Origin: an uncultured Sulfitobacter sp.
GTDB taxonomy: Bacteria; Pseudomonadota; Alphaproteobacteria; Rhodobacterales; Rhodobacteraceae
DNA: 64,000 nucleotides
Direction: 5' to 3'
Assembly (NCBI RefSeq): GCF_947499945.1
Contig: NZ_CANMQD010000002.1
Coordinates: 372,001-436,000 of the forward strand
The notes under the pieces were generated by a model. It saw nothing but the letters and a program-made list of their open reading frames with translations, had not been told where the DNA came from and did no database searches. The position numbers and the translations under genes are program-made. Every line of letters begins with the position of its first letter. Position 1 is the first letter of the stretch. Below, one piece after another: positions 61,235 through 64,000 of this stretch.

Positions 61235-63007
61235 ATGTATCTCTTTGAACTCTCACAATTCTCACAGGCTGTTATGTCCCTCACGGTTGTGGGGGTCATG
61301 TTTATCCTGTTCTTGCGCGAATCTCTGCCCACAGAGGTGGTTGCGATTGGGGGGGCTGCTGCTCTGCTGGCATTAGGGCTGTTGCCCTATGACGATGCGC
61401 AGATGGTGTTGTCAAATTCGGCACCGTGGACGATTGCTGCAATGTTTATCGTAATGGGGGCGCTGGTACGCACAGGTGCGCTTGAGGTGCTGACCCGCAT
61501 GGCAGAGCGTTATGCTCGCACCAACCCCAAACTAGCCGTAATCGGAGTAATTCTGTCGGTTATGGGGGCTTCTGCGATTATGAACAACACGCCAGTAGTT
61601 GTTGTGATGATCCCTGTGGTGGTGCAGTTGAGCAAAACACTTGGCACAAAGGCGTCCAAGTTGTTGATTCCTCTCAGCTATGCGGCAATCATGGGCGGAT
61701 CTCTTACCCTGATCGGGACTTCGACCAACCTGTTGGTGGACGGTGTGGCGCGTGCGCAAGGGATGGAGCCGTTTGGTATTTTCGAAATCCTGCCCGTGGG
61801 TTTGGTGGTCTGTACTTGGGGGCTCATCTATATGGCGACCATCGGAAAGCGGCTGCTGCCGGAGCGCGATAGCATGGCGGGTATGCTAGGCGACCGCTCA
61901 AAAATGAAGTTCTTTTCCGAGGCTGTGATCCCCACCGACAGCAACTTGATCGGGCGCGAAGTGTTGGACGTAAAGCTGTTCAAGCGTGAAGGCGTACGCC
62001 TGATCGACGTGGTGCGCGGGGATGCGTCCCTGCGGCGCAATCTCAAGGATGTTATTCTGCAAACGGGTGACCGCGTCGTGTTGCGCACGCAGATGGCAGA
62101 GTTATTGAGCCTGCAAGCTACGCCTGAGTTAAAACGCGTTGACCAAGTTTCGGCAGTAGAGACCACAACCGTCGAAGTTCTCATTACACCGGGCTGTAAG
62201 ATGATTGGCCGCTCGCTTGGCGCTTTACGCTTGCGCCGCCGCTACGGTGTTTACCCGCTAGCTGTGCACCGCCGGAACCAGAATATCGGGCGACAGCTGG
62301 ACGATCTGGTGGTGCGGGTTGGGGATACGCTGCTGCTTGAAGGGAACGCGGAAGATATCCACCGCCTGTCGGTGGATATGGATATGGTGGATGTCAGCAC
62401 CCCGTCCGAGCGCGCCTACCGTCGTGGTCATGCGCCCATTGCCATTGGTGCGCTGGCCGCGATTGTTGTCCTCGCAGCCTTTAACGTGGCGCCCATTCTG
62501 ATGCTGGCTGTTATTGCCGTGGCTGTGGTGTTGGTGTCAGGCTGCATCGATGCGGATGAAGCGTTTTCCTTCATTGACGGGCGCTTGCTTGCGCTGATTT
62601 TCTCCATGCTCTGCGTGGGGGCAGCGCTCCAGCATACAGGGGCCGTGCAGATGATTGTCGATGCGGTCTCGCCGTTTTTGGGGACCATGTCCCCTGCGAT
62701 TGTGATCTTTTGTGTCTTCCTGATGACCACCATCTTTACCGAGATTGTCTCGAATAATGCTGTGGCAGTGATTATGACGCCAATTGCTATTTCATTGGCG
62801 GATGCACTTGGCATGGATGCTCGTGCGCTTGTCGTAGCCGTGATGATTGCGGCGTCTTGTGCATTTGCGACGCCCATCGGGTATCAGACCAACACCTTGG
62901 TTTACGGGCCAGGGGGGTATAAGTTCACTGACTTCATGCGTGTTGGAATTCCGCTGAATCTGTCGATGTCTGTAATAGCGAGTGCCGTGATACCGATCTT
63001 CTTTTAA
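61235..63007 (+). CDS. SLC13-family permease with two TrkA-C (RCK-C) domains
   Basis: A 590-residue inner-membrane permease. N- and C-terminal membrane halves (ArsB/NhaD/SLC13-like; the first contains MNNTPVVVVMIPVV, the second EIVSNNAVAVIMTPIA and TPIGYQTNTLVYGPGGY) flank a cytoplasmic region with two TrkA-C modules (about residues 215-385; IGREVLDVKLFKREGVRLI and IGRSLGALRLRRRYGVYPLAV). Such proteins import anions such as dicarboxylate or sulfate. AAGGGCG precedes the ATG. Convergent with a second SLC13 permease. Confidence 0.9.
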   Translation: MYLFELSQFSQAVMSLTVVGVMFILFLRESLPTEVVAIGGAAALLALGLLPYDDAQMVLSNSAPWTIAAMFIVMGALVRTGALEVLTRMAERYARTNPKLAVIGVILSVMGASAIMNNTPVVVVMIPVVVQLSKTLGTKASKLLIPLSYAAIMGGSLTLIGTSTNLLVDGVARAQGMEPFGIFEILPVGLVVCTWGLIYMATIGKRLLPERDSMAGMLGDRSKMKFFSEAVIPTDSNLIGREVLDVKLFKREGVRLIDVVRGDASLRRNLKDVILQTGDRVVLRTQMAELLSLQATPELKRVDQVSAVETTTVEVLITPGCKMIGRSLGALRLRRRYGVYPLAVHRRNQNIGRQLDDLVVRVGDTLLLEGNAEDIHRLSVDMDMVDVSTPSERAYRRGHAPIAIGALAAIVVLAAFNVAPILMLAVIAVAVVLVSGCIDADEAFSFIDGRLLALIFSMLCVGAALQHTGAVQMIVDAVSPFLGTMSPAIVIFCVFLMTTIFTEIVSNNAVAVIMTPIAISLADALGMDARALVVAVMIAASCAFATPIGYQTNTLVYGPGGYKFTDFMRVGIPLNLSMSVIASAVIPIFF

Positions 63008-63013
63008 GGTTTG

Positions 63014-63091
63014 AGGACTGCGCTGGTCGCGCTGCCTCATGACCTTTGCAGGTTTATGGCAAACTGAATGCAGGGTCGACTGCGCAGTCCT
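63014..63091. terminator. Long inverted repeat between convergent SLC13 genes
   Basis: Perfect 10-bp arms AGGACTGCGC (63014-63023) and GCGCAGTCCT (63082-63091) enclose 58 bp; the right arm overlaps the stop of the minus-strand gene. It may form a 3' structure for both transcripts. The long loop makes a classical terminator doubtful. Confidence 0.35.
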
Positions 63092-64000
63092 AGAGCGGCC
63101 AGAACACAAGGATGGCGGGAATGGAAACGGCCACAATAATGATCTCAAGTGGTAGTCCGATGCGCCAGTAGTCGCCAAAGCCGTAGCCGCCGGGACCGAG
63201 GATCAGCGTGTTGTTCTTGTGCCCGATAGGGGTCAGGAAGGCCGAGGAGGCGGCGATGGCTACGGCCATGAGGAACGGGTCGGGGTTCACTTCGAGCGTC
63301 TGAGCCATCTGGATGCCGACAGGAGCAGCTACGATCGTCGTAGCGGTGTTGTTGAGCACATCCGACAGGGTCATGGTGACAACCATCAGGACAGTGAGCA
63401 CGGCCCAAGCAGGCATGCCTTCAGTGAGGTTCACGAGCGAGCCTGCGATAAGTTCGGTCCCGCCCGATTTTTGTAAGGCAGCACCAAGTGGAATCATAGA
63501 ACCGAGCAAGACAACCACGGGCCACTCGATATGGGTATAAAGTTCCGACAGCGGCACAATTTTCACAAGCACATAGGCGACAACAACGATGCCTAAAGCG
63601 ATGGGCAGATAGATCAGCCCAAGCGAGGCCGCGACGACAGCACCCGCGAAAAGACCGATGGCGAGCCACACTTTGCTGTTTTCCGTAACCGCAAGGCCGC
63701 GGTTAGCGAGAGGCAAGACGCCCAGCCATTGAACAACATCATCGCCAGTATCGCGCGGGACGAGCAATAGCAGGATGTCCCCTATCTCGAGTTCGGTTTT
63801 ACGCAGCTGTGCAGTAATCTTTTGACCACGCCGTGAAATGCCAAGCAGGACAGTGCGCTGGCGCCATGCAAGGCCAACAGATTGGGCAGTGCGACCTGCA
63901 AGGCGGCATTCGGCGGTCACAACAACCTCTATGATCTCAACGCCCTCGCCATCTGCATGCAGGCGTTCGGCGCGTTCGGCCTCGGCCACTGCGAGGTCAA
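63090..64000 (-). CDS. SLC13-family permease, C-terminal part, cut by window edge
   Basis: Open to the window end, so its start lies beyond 64000; a GTG at 63989 is only an internal option. The part present has a TrkA-C module (about residues 10-85; LAGRTAQSVGLAWRQRTVLLGISRRG) and then C-terminal membrane helices with TLSDVLNNTATTIVAAPVG and LTPIGHKNNTLILGPGGYGFGDY, the second half of an SLC13-type permease. Convergent with the complete permease at 61235-63007, with which it shares architecture but modest similarity. Substrate unknown. Confidence 0.87.
   Translation of the reverse strand, partial: DLAVAEAERAERLHADGEGVEIIEVVVTAECRLAGRTAQSVGLAWRQRTVLLGISRRGQKITAQLRKTELEIGDILLLLVPRDTGDDVVQWLGVLPLANRGLAVTENSKVWLAIGLFAGAVVAASLGLIYLPIALGIVVVAYVLVKIVPLSELYTHIEWPVVVLLGSMIPLGAALQKSGGTELIAGSLVNLTEGMPAWAVLTVLMVVTMTLSDVLNNTATTIVAAPVGIQMAQTLEVNPDPFLMAVAIAASSAFLTPIGHKNNTLILGPGGYGFGDYWRIGLPLEIIIVAVSIPAILVFWPL

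Overview
The window reads as chromosomal DNA of a marine alphaproteobacterium, most likely Rhodobacteraceae (Roseobacter group). This is inferred from gene content: two complete TRAP transporters, an RTX protein ending in a Hint domain, an Mrp antiporter operon with fused A and B subunits, and dense gene packing with many ATGA or TTGA stop/start overlaps. No rRNA, prophage, insertion sequence or CRISPR array was seen. There is one tRNA, tRNA-Gly(TCC).

Layout. 0-4 kb: 3' end of a sensor histidine kinase, a J1-crystallin-like ADP-ribosylglycohydrolase, and a LamG/RTX gene broken by an in-frame TAG. 4-16 kb: two TRAP operons (both dctP-dctQ-dctM on the minus strand, both with a hairpin after dctP) flank a coupled trio of retropepsin-like/zinc protease, RimK-type ATP-grasp ligase and AstE-like deacylase; TRAP-2 is followed by a TetR regulator and an acyl-CoA ligase. 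16-21 kb: a 1655-residue secreted RTX protein with three repeated modules and a C-terminal Hint domain. 21-24 kb: aldehyde dehydrogenase plus SDR. 23.7-29.7 kb: complete mrpA(B)CDEFG operon. 30-38 kb: LysR, epimerase, class III alcohol dehydrogenase, BenE, SDR, and an IorA/IorB molybdenum hydroxylase coupled to a diheme cytochrome c. 38.7-41.6 kb: a three-gene set (PLP lyase, M24 hydrolase, Asp/Glu racemase-like) resembling part of the ectoine-utilisation operon. 41.6-48 kb: tRNA-Gly, ABC exporter, Kbp-like BON-LysM protein, acyl-CoA synthetase, HSL-type esterase, phosphodiesterase-like protein.

48-59 kb is the most accessory-looking part. Gene spacing widens, degenerate intergenic repeats appear in three gaps, and a YqiJ-flotillin pair sits beside an orphan 'mobile mystery protein A' regulator whose Fic partner is missing. 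Then comes a MerR-controlled cluster holding a short CDF metal transporter and four different isoprenylcysteine-methyltransferase-like membrane proteins plus an MsrQ-like heme membrane protein, closed by a divergent TetR gene. The MerR promoter is visible: -35 and -10 elements separated by 19 bp with a perfect dyad between them. This cluster is the best candidate for an undescribed system.

59-64 kb: YmdB-type phosphodiesterase, EamA transporter and two convergent SLC13/TrkA-C permeases, the last cut by the window edge. Start codons were moved from the longest ORF where a better ribosome site, signal peptide or family alignment supported it.
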